Source of the DNA: JANYHF01 sp031393505
GTDB taxonomy: Bacteria > Pseudomonadota > Alphaproteobacteria > Rhizobiales > Hyphomicrobiaceae
Direction of reading: 5' to 3'
DNA length: 16,163 bases
Assembly: GCA_031393505.1 (NCBI GenBank)
Contig: JANMVX010000261.1
Location: 1 to 16,163 of the forward strand
A model generated the notes under the pieces. That model saw only the letters and a program-made list of their open reading frames with translations. It searched no databases and had not been told where the DNA came from. How positions within the stretch are numbered: the first letter of the stretch is position 1; every line of letters starts with the position of its first letter. Of the stretch, positions 6,453 to 13,793 are shown piece after piece. The position numbers and the translations under genes are program-made.

Positions 6453-7430
6453 TCACGCCATCAGCTCCCGCACGTTGCTGGCAATCCGCCCGACGTCGGG
6501 ATGGAGAAAGGCCTCAAAACCTTTGCCGAAGGGCTGCGGGGTGAAGGGCGGCGTCAGGCGCCTGACGGGCGCGTCGAGATCGTGGAAGGCGAGGTCGCTG
6601 ATCTCCGCCGCCACCTGCGAGGCAAGGCCAAAGGGCTGGTGCGCGGAGGTGACGACGAGGGCCCGATTGGTCTTGCGCACGGAGGTCACGATCGTCTCTA
6701 TATCGAGCGGGCTGATGGTGCGTGGATCGATGACTTCGATCTCGATCCCCTCCTCAGCCAGAACTTTTGCGGCGTCGAGCGACTTGCGCACCATCAGTCC
6801 GGTCGCAACGACCGTCACATGTTTGCCGGGGCGCTTGATGTCGGCCTTACCCAGAGGAATGACGAGATCCACACTGTCCTCGATGTCTTCCTTCATCTTG
6901 TGTAAGGCGAGATGCTCGATGAAAACGACCGGGTTGTTGTCGCGGATCGCGGCCTTCAGCAGGCCTTTGGCGTCGCGTGGCGTACTGGGCATGACGACCT
7001 TCAGGCCGGGCACGTGGCCGACCACGGCTTCCAGCGTCTGCGAATGGTGCGGGCCGATGCCCATTTCGACGGCGACGCTGGTTCTGATCACCATCGGCAC
7101 GCGAAACGCGCCGTTGTACAGATAGTGCATCTTGGCTGCCTGGTTCATGATCTGATCCAGGCACAGCCCGAAGAAGTCCATGAACATGATTTCGACGATC
7201 GGCCGCTTGCCGGCCATGGCCGCCCCAACCGCGAGCCCGACGATGATCTCCTCGCTGATCGGCGTATCACGCACGCGCAACGGCCCGAAAGCGTCGCGCA
7301 GACCCCGCGACGCGCCGAACGCGCCACCGGCGGCGGCGACATCCTCGCCGATCAGAAACACGTTGCGGTCGCGCTCCATTTCCTCGCGCATGGCATCGAT
7401 GATTGCCCAGAGGTACGTTTTGCTCGCCAT
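6453..7430 (-). CDS. 2-oxoacid (or acetoin) dehydrogenase E1 component, beta subunit
   Basis: The 325-residue subunit has the hallmarks of E1 beta / transketolase-like pyrimidine-binding chains. The N-terminal LWAIIDAMREEMERDRNVFL is followed by IGEDVAAAGGAFGASRGL, DTPISEEIIVGLAVGAAMAG (the Glu that activates thiamine diphosphate lies in this segment), and GPHHSQTLEAVVGHVPGLKV. The C-terminal transketolase domain has VIDPRTISPLDIETIV and the SAHQPFGLASQVAAEI helix. It binds the E1 alpha subunit as an alpha2beta2 tetramer and the E2 core. GGGGAGG lies just before the ATG at 7430. The length is close to that of acetoin and pyruvate E1 beta chains. Confidence 0.93.
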   Translation of the reverse strand: MASKTYLWAIIDAMREEMERDRNVFLIGEDVAAAGGAFGASRGLRDAFGPLRVRDTPISEEIIVGLAVGAAMAGKRPIVEIMFMDFFGLCLDQIMNQAAKMHYLYNGAFRVPMVIRTSVAVEMGIGPHHSQTLEAVVGHVPGLKVVMPSTPRDAKGLLKAAIRDNNPVVFIEHLALHKMKEDIEDSVDLVIPLGKADIKRPGKHVTVVATGLMVRKSLDAAKVLAEEGIEIEVIDPRTISPLDIETIVTSVRKTNRALVVTSAHQPFGLASQVAAEISDLAFHDLDAPVRRLTPPFTPQPFGKGFEAFLHPDVGRIASNVRELMA

Positions 7431-7453
7431 CGGCCTCCCCTTCTATATGCTCT

Positions 7454-8467
7454 TTACAGAGCGTAAACGTTCAAGAGCGCGCTTTCGGGCACGGGATTGG
7501 GGCTGGCCAGCGCGAATTCGATGGCTTCGGCGATCTCCACGGCAACATCGCCATCGATCCGGTTGAGCGCGTCTTCCCCAAGGGCTTGCGATGCCAATAT
7601 TTCGTTGCGAAACAGCCGCATAGGATCGCGCGCCTTCCACTCCGCCTCCTCCTCGCGCGTGCGGTACTTGCACGGGTCGCCCTGGAAATGCCCACCCCAG
7701 CGGTAGGTCTTCAGCTCCAGCAGCGTCGGACCTTGCCCTGCGCGCACCCTCGATACTGCCGTCGTCGTCGCCCGCAGCACCGCCAGCACGTCATTGCCAT
7801 CGACGATCTCGCCCGGCATGCCATAGCCGGCCGCCCGAGCCGCCACGTCGACTTGCTTGACGGTTTCCCGCCATGGCGTCATTTCGGCGTACAGATTGTT
7901 CTCGCAAACGAAGATCACCGGCAGGGTCCAGGCGGCCGCGAGGTTCAGCGATTCGTGGAACGCGCCCTGATTGCTGGCGCCTTCGCCAAAGAAGGCCACG
8001 CTGACCCGGTCGAGACCGTCGAGCAAGGATGCGTAGGCCGCTCCCACTGCCAGCGGAATACCGCCGCCGACGATGCCATTGCCGCCAAGTATGCCAACGG
8101 ACGGATCGGCTGCGTGCATTTCGCCGCCCCTGCCGCCGCAGATGCCGGTGGCGCGGCCAAACATCTCGGCCATCATCGGCCTGAGAGGCATTCCCTTGGC
8201 GATGTAGTGGCCACGGCCGCGATGCGTCGTCACGATGGTGTCATCGGCCCGCAGAGCGCCGCAAACGCCGGCCGCACAGGCCTCCTGGCCAAGATACGAA
8301 TGGATAAATCCTGGGAAGAGGTTTTTCGCAAAGACGGCGTTCAACTGCTCTTCGCAGTGCCGGATGCGGCTCATCGTGAGGTAAAGACCCCGGTATTGGG
8401 CAGTCGTCGACATGCTCGCGCTGGCGGCAATAGCGGGGGCAACTCCAGGTAACACTTGTTTGCTCAC
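7454..8467 (-). CDS. 2-oxoacid (or acetoin) dehydrogenase E1 component, alpha subunit
   Basis: The 337-residue protein carries the E1 alpha signatures: HSYLGQEACAAGVCGALRAD, THRGRGHYIAKG, GGRGGEMHAAD, and the thiamine diphosphate/Mg motif GEGASNQGAFHESLN ending in VIFVCENN. The motif opens with GEG rather than the textbook GDG, a conservative change. E1 decarboxylates the 2-oxoacid (or cleaves acetoin) and reductively acylates the lipoyl group of E2. I choose the GTG at 8467 because GGAGA lies 6 bases upstream; a TTG at 8491 (345 residues) and an ATG at 8413 are also in frame. The length resembles acetoin dehydrogenase alpha chains more than the longer branched-chain ones, but that alone does not fix the substrate. 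It is separated from the dehydrogenase gene by 27 bp. Confidence 0.92.
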   Translation of the reverse strand: MSKQVLPGVAPAIAASASMSTTAQYRGLYLTMSRIRHCEEQLNAVFAKNLFPGFIHSYLGQEACAAGVCGALRADDTIVTTHRGRGHYIAKGMPLRPMMAEMFGRATGICGGRGGEMHAADPSVGILGGNGIVGGGIPLAVGAAYASLLDGLDRVSVAFFGEGASNQGAFHESLNLAAAWTLPVIFVCENNLYAEMTPWRETVKQVDVAARAAGYGMPGEIVDGNDVLAVLRATTTAVSRVRAGQGPTLLELKTYRWGGHFQGDPCKYRTREEEAEWKARDPMRLFRNEILASQALGEDALNRIDGDVAVEIAEAIEFALASPNPVPESALLNVYAL

Positions 8468-8494
8468 TCTAGGTCTCCACTCCGCAAACAAACG

Positions 8495-9658
8495 TCAATA
8501 GGACTTCGGCAATCCGCAACCGACCTGGGCAATATAGTTTTTACACATCTCGTTGGTGATCGGCGCAAAAATGAGCTGGCGAATGTCGCGGTAGGAACGC
8601 TGCATGGTGTAGTCCATGGTAAAGCCAGCGCCGGCCAGCACGCGCATGCCGCGATCGGTGGCGCGAAACGCCGCCTCGGATGAGTAATACTTGGCGCTGG
8701 TCGCCTGCACCGAACACTCCAACCCTTGATCGGACATCCACGCCGCCCGATAGGTGGCGAGCTGCGCCAGGTCCATTTCAACCAGGGTGTCGGCGAGTTG
8801 GTGCTGCACCGCCTGGAACTGCCCGATGGGCCGCCCGAACGCCATCCGCTCGCGGGCGTAGTGCGTCGCATCCTCAAGGGCGCCGCGGCCAAGACCGTTG
8901 CACACGGCGGCGACAAAAATGCGCTCGTTGTTCAAGGTATCGAGAATGGCGCGCCAACCTTGCCCGCGCGTCCCGATGATGCAGCTCTTGGGCACCCGCA
9001 TGTCCTCATAAAAGACATTATAAGAATGCAGGAATCGCGAGCCGAGTTTGTCGATCTTGTGGTAGACCATGTTTGGGGTATTTATCGGAACCAGAAACAC
9101 AGTCAAACCATAGGACAGCTTGTTAGGATCATGATCGGTTCGCGCCACAACAAACACGTGGGTCGCGATATTGAGACCGCTGGTATAGATCTTGGCGCCC
9201 TTGATCAAAAAATCGTCGCCGTCTTCTTTTGCAACCGTCTTCATCGCGCCAAGAATGTCGGTGCCGCCGTCGGGCTCCGTCATCGACAGGGCAAAATGAT
9301 AGTCGCCAGAGGCGATTTTCGGCAGGAACTCGGCGCGTTGGGCCGGCGTGCCGTGGCGCTGGATGGTGACGGCGCCAAAACAGGCGTCCAAGCCGTATCC
9401 CAGCGCAATCGTCGAGCTGTGCCGCGCCAGCTCTTCGAGGATGATCACTTCCTCCATGACGCCGCCGCCGGTGCCGCCGAATTCCAACGGGATCGAGGCC
9501 CCCATCAAGCCGATGTCCGCCATCTGTCGCAGCAAGGGCGCAGGGTACTCGCCCTTGTCGTCCCAGGCGGCGACGGCATCCTTGGGCATCTCCTTGGCCA
9601 CAAAGCGCCGCATCAGGTCCTGCAACGCGCGCTGTTCTTCGCTGAGCTCGAAGTTCAT
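8495..9658 (-). CDS. Acyl-CoA dehydrogenase
   Basis: The 387-residue flavoprotein has the complete acyl-CoA dehydrogenase layout. The helical N-terminal domain begins FELSEEQRALQDLMRRFVA. The FAD/substrate loop is SMTEPDGGTD (about 125-134). The beta domain includes LIKGAKIYTSGLNIATHVFV. The C-terminal helical domain has RMAFGRPIGQFQAVQHQLAD (271-290). At the place where short and medium-chain enzymes carry the catalytic Glu, this protein reads IFAPITNEM, with Pro366 aligned to that Glu. NNERIF (Glu245) matches the position used as base in isovaleryl-CoA and long-chain dehydrogenases. The ATG at 9658 fits family length; longer frames to 9844 lack support. It is the first gene of the operon and would make the 2-enoyl-CoA for the hydratase pair. 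Confidence 0.93.
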   Translation of the reverse strand: MNFELSEEQRALQDLMRRFVAKEMPKDAVAAWDDKGEYPAPLLRQMADIGLMGASIPLEFGGTGGGVMEEVIILEELARHSSTIALGYGLDACFGAVTIQRHGTPAQRAEFLPKIASGDYHFALSMTEPDGGTDILGAMKTVAKEDGDDFLIKGAKIYTSGLNIATHVFVVARTDHDPNKLSYGLTVFLVPINTPNMVYHKIDKLGSRFLHSYNVFYEDMRVPKSCIIGTRGQGWRAILDTLNNERIFVAAVCNGLGRGALEDATHYARERMAFGRPIGQFQAVQHQLADTLVEMDLAQLATYRAAWMSDQGLECSVQATSAKYYSSEAAFRATDRGMRVLAGAGFTMDYTMQRSYRDIRQLIFAPITNEMCKNYIAQVGCGLPKSY

Positions 9659-9719
9659 AAGCGTCCCGCTCAAAACTGCCCCGGCACTCCGCCTATTCGG
9701 TAAGCCAGATCGTCGTACC

Positions 9720-9748
9720 ATCATATCTTCGGATTGTCGGACATGCAA
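9720..9748 (-). promoter_or_regulatory. Candidate sigma70-type promoter for the acyl-CoA dehydrogenase operon
   Basis: On the minus strand a TTGCAT (9748-9743) is followed after 17 bp by TATGAT (9725-9720), which matches the -10 consensus at 5 of 6 positions; the -35 matches only at TTG. A start near 9713 gives a leader of about 55 nt before the ATG at 9658. Confidence 0.45.
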
Positions 9749-9755
9749 CGATCCT

Positions 9756-9769
9756 AGGTCATCGGACCT
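9756..9769. promoter_or_regulatory. Operator-like inverted repeat AGGTC-ATCG-GACCT
   Basis: A perfect 5-bp inverted repeat with a 4-base centre lies directly upstream of the candidate -35 of the acyl-CoA dehydrogenase operon, where an activator or repressor dimer could bind. It is short, so chance cannot be excluded. Confidence 0.35.
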
Positions 9770-9806
9770 CATCAAGCTTGTCGCCTCCGCGGATTTCCGC
9801 ACCTCG

Positions 9807-9835
9807 GCAAACCGCGACGCTTGTGCAAACCGCGA
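9807..9835. promoter_or_regulatory. 11-bp direct repeat GCAAACCGCGA in the divergent control region
   Basis: The exact copies at 9807-9817 and 9825-9835 are spaced 18 bp apart start to start, close to two helical turns, so a regulator could occupy both on one face of the helix. They lie between the two divergent promoters. Confidence 0.4.
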
Positions 9836-9935
9836 GGGCGACAACGTGACTGCAGACGCACGGAACGAAGCACCAGGATTCAGGATCCATTGACCATGTG
9901 CGGCTCCCCGTCGCAGAGCAAATAGCTAAGAACAT

Positions 9936-9964
9936 TTGACTTAAGATAGGAGCAAAAGTACATT
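9936..9964 (+). promoter_or_regulatory. Candidate sigma70-type promoter for the hydrolase/transporter operon
   Basis: TTGACT at 9936-9941 (5 of 6 matches to the -35 consensus) is followed after exactly 17 bp by TACATT at 9959-9964 (4 of 6 to the -10). The start would be near 9971, about 70 nt before the TTG start codon at 10044. A better -10 (TACAAT at 9965) has a spacer too long for this -35. Confidence 0.55.
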
Positions 9965-10043
9965 TACAATTGTGCAGACATAGAGACTTAAGCACCGAGA
10001 GCGCCGACAAGGCGCCAGGACGATCTCGGAGGAGAAAACGACT

Positions 10044-11015
10044 TTGGCGGAGATTTACGATCACCAGGGCCTGCCGGTCAGGCACGGCCGCGCGCGGGTG
10101 AATGGGATTCGCATGCACTACGTGACGGCCGGCTCCGGGGAGCCGCTGTTGTTGCTGCACGGCACGCCTAAGAACCACTATTACTGGTACAAATTGCTTC
10201 CGCTGCTCACCGGACGCTTCACGGTGGTGGCGCCGGACTTGCGCGGCTTTGGCTATACCGACAAGCCGCCGGCCGAAGAGGGCTATGATTCCCTCACCAA
10301 CGCCCACGACGTTGCTGCTCTGATGGCCGGTCTCGGTCACGACACCTACCATGTTCACGGTGAGGACCGCGGCGCCGAATTCGCCTACGCGCTCGCTGCC
10401 ACGTATCGCGATAGGGTCAGGACATTGTCGTTCTGCGAAATGCTTTTATCCGGCGAAGGGCTGGAGGAATGGTCAAACTTCACCCCGCAGAACGTCTCGG
10501 CGCAGTTCCGCCAGCAGGGCGTGTGGGTCTGGCACATCCCGTTTTTCTGGATACCGCACCTTCCCGAGATGCTCATTACGGGGCGTGAGCGCGAGTTCTG
10601 GGAGTTCTGGATCAAGGCCGAGACCTGGAACCCGAACGCGATCTCCGAAGAGGCGATCAGCGAGTGGATCGCCTGCCTGAAGGCGCCTGGTGGACTGCGC
10701 GGCTGCCTGGAAACCTACCGGGCCGGGATGAAGAACGCGCGCATCAATCAGGACCTGAAACAGCACAAGCTGACGCTCCCCATCATGACGATCGGCGCCC
10801 CGGAGTTCTTCGGTCCGCTGGTCGAACATCAGATGCTCAAGGTCGCCGAGACGGTGGAACGGTCCGCCGTCTTCGAGGAGTGCGGACACAGCCTTGCGCT
10901 CGAAGCAGAGGGCCGTCTCGCCACCATGCTCCGCGAGTTCATGCTTGGCCGCGCAATTCCGGCGGCTCATCGGTTCAACGAGGAGAGCCAATTGCACGCA
11001 CCGTTCGGCGCGTGA
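10044..11015 (+). CDS. Alpha/beta hydrolase with Asp nucleophile (epoxide hydrolase / haloacid dehalogenase-like)
   Basis: The 323-residue alpha/beta-hydrolase has the oxyanion segment LLLLHGTPKNHYYWYK (HGTP at 39-42), PDLRGFGYTDKP, and a nucleophile elbow HGEDRGAEFAYALA with Asp108 in place of Ser. This is the pattern of epoxide hydrolases and fluoroacetate-type dehalogenases. His282 in CGHSLALEAE is the catalytic base. The cap domain (about 135-215) is aromatic-rich (WVWHIPFFWIPHLPEML). The usual third acid after strand 7 is not evident; the local sequence is GAPEFFGP, where Glu254 might serve. It starts with TTG at 10044, supported by GGAGGAG 9 bases upstream. It leads the sugar-transporter operon, 60 bp ahead of the binding protein, so it may act on a ligand imported by that system. 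Confidence 0.85.
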   Translation: MAEIYDHQGLPVRHGRARVNGIRMHYVTAGSGEPLLLLHGTPKNHYYWYKLLPLLTGRFTVVAPDLRGFGYTDKPPAEEGYDSLTNAHDVAALMAGLGHDTYHVHGEDRGAEFAYALAATYRDRVRTLSFCEMLLSGEGLEEWSNFTPQNVSAQFRQQGVWVWHIPFFWIPHLPEMLITGREREFWEFWIKAETWNPNAISEEAISEWIACLKAPGGLRGCLETYRAGMKNARINQDLKQHKLTLPIMTIGAPEFFGPLVEHQMLKVAETVERSAVFEECGHSLALEAEGRLATMLREFMLGRAIPAAHRFNEESQLHAPFGA

Positions 11016-11075
11016 CCTGGCGCGCGAGGCCGGATTTCTCCGAAGCTTCGCCGCATACCCACCCAAAGGAAGTGA

Positions 11076-12260
11076 ATGTCCATGATCAGTACCCGTAGCC
11101 TCGGTGGCTTCGCCGCCGCTCTGTTCGCCACCACCGCCCTCGCCGGACCTGTCTTTGCCGGTAATATCGCAGCTGACCTCAAGCAGCCGCTCTGGTATCA
11201 GGCGCCCTCCGCCAAGACACTCGAACTCGCCAAGATCGACGATCTGTCGAATACGGTGGTCAGCGACGGCCAGCGCGGCGAGACCGGCGTGCTCGCCTCG
11301 ACGCTGAAGATCACTGACGAACAGCTCGCCAAGATCAAAGCCGGCAAATTCACAGTTGCGATCTCGCTTGGCTGGCTCGGCGACGACTGGGCCTCCGAAC
11401 AGACCAAGGGTCTGAAGGAGACATTCGAAAAGTTCGGCATTAAAGTGGTGGCCGAGACCAACGCCAACTGGGACGACGCCAAGCAGATCGCCGACCTCGA
11501 CGCTATTGGCGTGCTGAAGCCGAACCTGCTCGTGTCGATCCCCCTGAATGGTCAGACCACCGCCTCCGCCTATAAGAAAATCTCCGATGCCGGCACCAAG
11601 GTGGTCTTCATCGACCAGGCGGTCAAAGGCATGGATCCGGGCAAGGACTACGCCTCGATCATCTCCTCGGACAACCTGGCGCTCGGCATGTATGTCGCCG
11701 ACCTGCTGGCCAAGTCGATGGACGGCAAGGGCGAAGTCGGCGCGATGTATTTCGCCAACGACTTTTATGTCACCAACCTGCGCTACGAGGGCTTTGTCGC
11801 CCGTATCATGGCGAAATATCCCGACATGAAGCTGGTCGTGGCGGCCGGCCATGACGATCCCAACAAGGGCCAGGAAGTGGCGCAGGCGGTGCTGGCGCGC
11901 TATCCCAACATCAAGGGCTTGTACGGCTCGTGGAGCATTCCGGCCATGGGCGCTGCGACTGCGGCGGAAGTGGCTGGCAAAACTCCGGGCGCCTTCAAGA
12001 TCGTCTGCGAGAACTTTGACCAGATCGTCGCCGCCTCCGTGGCCAAGAACGGCTTCATCGCCGGCATCTCGTCGCAGCGGCCTTACGCCCAGGGTACCGC
12101 CGAAGCGACGATCGGCGCGCTCGCCTTGATCGGCGAAAAGACGCCGCCCTACGTGGTGGTGCCGCCGCTGGCCGTGAACCGTTCGAACTTGCCGGCGTCC
12201 TACCAGACGATTTATCGTGTGAATCTGCCAGACGCCATGGTCGCCGACTTGAAGAAGTAG
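11076..12260 (+). CDS. Periplasmic sugar-binding protein of an ABC transporter (RbsB-like)
   Basis: The 394-residue protein starts with a signal peptide (Arg near residue 7, hydrophobic GGFAAALFATTALAG, cleavage probably after PVFA at about 28). A type 1 periplasmic-binding fold follows: FTVAISLGWLGDDWASEQTK, then LKPNLLVSIPLNGQTTASAY, KVVFIDQAVKGMDPGKDY, and later YPNIKGLYGSWSIPAMGAA. The arrangement is that of RbsB-type proteins, though it is about 90 residues longer than RbsB, mainly from an N-terminal extension before the first strand. It captures a sugar or polyol in the periplasm for the transporter encoded next. AAGGA lies 5 bases before the ATG at 11076; another in-frame ATG is at 11082. 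The ligand is not identifiable from sequence. Confidence 0.9.
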   Translation: MSMISTRSLGGFAAALFATTALAGPVFAGNIAADLKQPLWYQAPSAKTLELAKIDDLSNTVVSDGQRGETGVLASTLKITDEQLAKIKAGKFTVAISLGWLGDDWASEQTKGLKETFEKFGIKVVAETNANWDDAKQIADLDAIGVLKPNLLVSIPLNGQTTASAYKKISDAGTKVVFIDQAVKGMDPGKDYASIISSDNLALGMYVADLLAKSMDGKGEVGAMYFANDFYVTNLRYEGFVARIMAKYPDMKLVVAAGHDDPNKGQEVAQAVLARYPNIKGLYGSWSIPAMGAATAAEVAGKTPGAFKIVCENFDQIVAASVAKNGFIAGISSQRPYAQGTAEATIGALALIGEKTPPYVVVPPLAVNRSNLPASYQTIYRVNLPDAMVADLKK

Positions 12261-12290
12261 GCCGGCGCGGACTGTTTCCCAGGGATCAAT

Positions 12291-13793
12291 GTGTGCCGCA
12301 TGGCTGAGACCAACATCGTAGACATGCGAGCGATCGAGATGGTCTTCGACGGCATCCAGGTGCTGAAGAAGGCCTCTTTTTCCCTGCGCCGGGGCGAAGT
12401 CCATGCCTTGATGGGCGGCAACGGCGCAGGCAAATCAACCCTGATGAAGGTTCTCACCGGCGTCTACCGCAAGGGCGCCGGTACCGTTTTGATCGATGGG
12501 GCGCCGGTTGAATTTACCGGGCTGGCGGAGGCCGAGCGGGCTGGCGTCGCCATGATCTTCCAGGAGTTCAGCCTCGTCCCGACGCTGACGGTGGCGCAGA
12601 ACATCTTCCTCGCCCGCGAGCCACGCGTCGGGCGCGCCTTTCTTAACGACGCCGAGGCAGTGCGCCGTGCGCGGGCGGTCCTGGCGGAACTCGGGGTTGA
12701 CATCGACCCGCGCACCCCCGTCGAGCAGCTGAGCGTTGGTCTGTGCCAGATGGTCGAGATCGCCAAGGCGCTCGCCAAAAGCGCCCGCATTCTCGTCATG
12801 GACGAACCGACCGCCTCGCTGTCGGAGAGCGAGACTGACGCGCTCTTCAAGCTGGTCGAGCGGCTTAAAGGCAATGGCATCTCCATCGTCTACATCTCGC
12901 ATCGCATGGCCGAGATCTTCCAGGTCTGCGATCGGATCACCGTGATGCGTGACGGCGAGACCGTCCTCACCGATACGTGCGCCAAATTGTCGATGGACAA
13001 GCTGGTCGAAGCGATGCTGGGCAGCACGGCCGGCGCGTCCATGACCTGGCACGCGCGCGATCATGCCCTGGGAACAACGCCGGTCCTCGAGATCGAGAAC
13101 CTTTCGCTCGAGGGCCATTTCGAAGCCGTGAGCTTCGCACTCAAACCGGGCGAGATCGTCGGCCTGGCCGGGCTGATGGGCTCGGGCCGCACCGAGATTG
13201 CGGAATCCATCTTCGGCCTGCGCCGTCCCACTGCTGGCCAGATCCGCGTCGGCGGCAAGCCGATCCGCAACAACCGGGACGCCATAGATGCCGGCGTCGG
13301 CCTGGTGCCCGAGAACCGGCGCACCCAGGGCTTGGTGCTCGACCATTCGCTGCTCAACAACATTATGCTGCCGAATCTAGCCCGCTTCACGCGGCGATTT
13401 ATTCTGGACGAGACCGCCGCCACGGCTACAGCGCGGGATTTCATCGGGCGCTTGAAGATCAAGACCGACGGCCCGGGCAAGATCGCCCGCATGCTCTCGG
13501 GCGGCAACCAGCAGAAGATCGTGCTGGCGAAGTGGCTTGCCCGCCAGCCGAAGGTGCTGATTCTCGACGAGCCGACCATGGGCGTCGATATCGGCGCCAA
13601 GTCCGACATCATCGAGATCGTCAGGAGGCTCGCGGCCGCCGGGGCCGCAGTGCTGGTGATCTCGTCCGAGTTCGAGGAACTCCTGGCCATGAGCGATCGC
13701 CTGCTGGTCATCCAGGGTGGCCGGCTGGTGCAAGAACTCGACCGGCGGGAAATTGGTTCTGAGGAGGTCTTGCACCATGCCGTCCAAGGTTGA
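12291..13793 (+). CDS. Sugar ABC transporter ATP-binding protein with two ATPase domains (RbsA/MglA-like)
   Basis: The 500-residue protein has two fused nucleotide-binding domains, the layout of carbohydrate-uptake CUT2 ATPases. Domain 1 has Walker A GGNGAGKST (42-50), Q-loop Gln91 in FQEFSLVPTLT, signature LSVGLCQ (147-153, a variant of LSGGQ), Walker B ILVMDEPTASL (167-177) and His204 in YISHRM. Domain 2 has a degenerate Walker A (GLMGSGRTE, about 294-302), a canonical LSGGNQQ (402-408), LILDEPTMGVDIG (423-435) and Ser459 where the switch His would be. Only one of the two ATP sites should therefore be fully competent, as usual in this subfamily. The GTG at 12291 is preceded by AGGGA at 5 bases; an ATG at 12300 is an alternative. 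It overlaps the permease gene by 17 bp. Confidence 0.94.
   Translation: MCRMAETNIVDMRAIEMVFDGIQVLKKASFSLRRGEVHALMGGNGAGKSTLMKVLTGVYRKGAGTVLIDGAPVEFTGLAEAERAGVAMIFQEFSLVPTLTVAQNIFLAREPRVGRAFLNDAEAVRRARAVLAELGVDIDPRTPVEQLSVGLCQMVEIAKALAKSARILVMDEPTASLSESETDALFKLVERLKGNGISIVYISHRMAEIFQVCDRITVMRDGETVLTDTCAKLSMDKLVEAMLGSTAGASMTWHARDHALGTTPVLEIENLSLEGHFEAVSFALKPGEIVGLAGLMGSGRTEIAESIFGLRRPTAGQIRVGGKPIRNNRDAIDAGVGLVPENRRTQGLVLDHSLLNNIMLPNLARFTRRFILDETAATATARDFIGRLKIKTDGPGKIARMLSGGNQQKIVLAKWLARQPKVLILDEPTMGVDIGAKSDIIEIVRRLAAAGAAVLVISSEFEELLAMSDRLLVIQGGRLVQELDRREIGSEEVLHHAVQG

Larger units (their letters stand above)
9659..10043. other. 385-bp divergent intergenic control region
   Basis: This separates the minus-strand acid-degradation operon from the + strand hydrolase/transporter operon. 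Besides the promoters and repeats listed separately, it holds two copies of GACTTAAG (9938-9945 and 9985-9992) and the palindrome ACAATTGT around 9967-9974 next to the rightward -10. The right half is AT-richer than its surroundings, as expected of a promoter. I see no gene in it. Confidence 0.6.

Noticed and set aside
7860..8040. GEG instead of GDG in the thiamine diphosphate motif as a sign of an inactive E1 alpha
   Set aside because: The change is conservative, the rest of the motif including the closing ENN is intact, and the partner subunits are complete.
9659..9844. 62-residue N-terminal extension of the acyl-CoA dehydrogenase
   Set aside because: The sequence is Arg/Ser-rich and unlike the family, and it would run over the promoter candidates; the ATG at 9658 gives the normal length.
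10473..12404. 643-codon open frame on the minus strand opposite the hydrolase and binding protein genes
   Set aside because: It is a shadow of high-GC coding DNA: His/Asp/Gly/Arg-rich with no family motifs, opposite genes with clear domains.
12435..13346. 303-codon open frame opposite the ABC ATPase gene
   Set aside because: Composition typical of an antisense shadow and directly opposite both ATPase domains.
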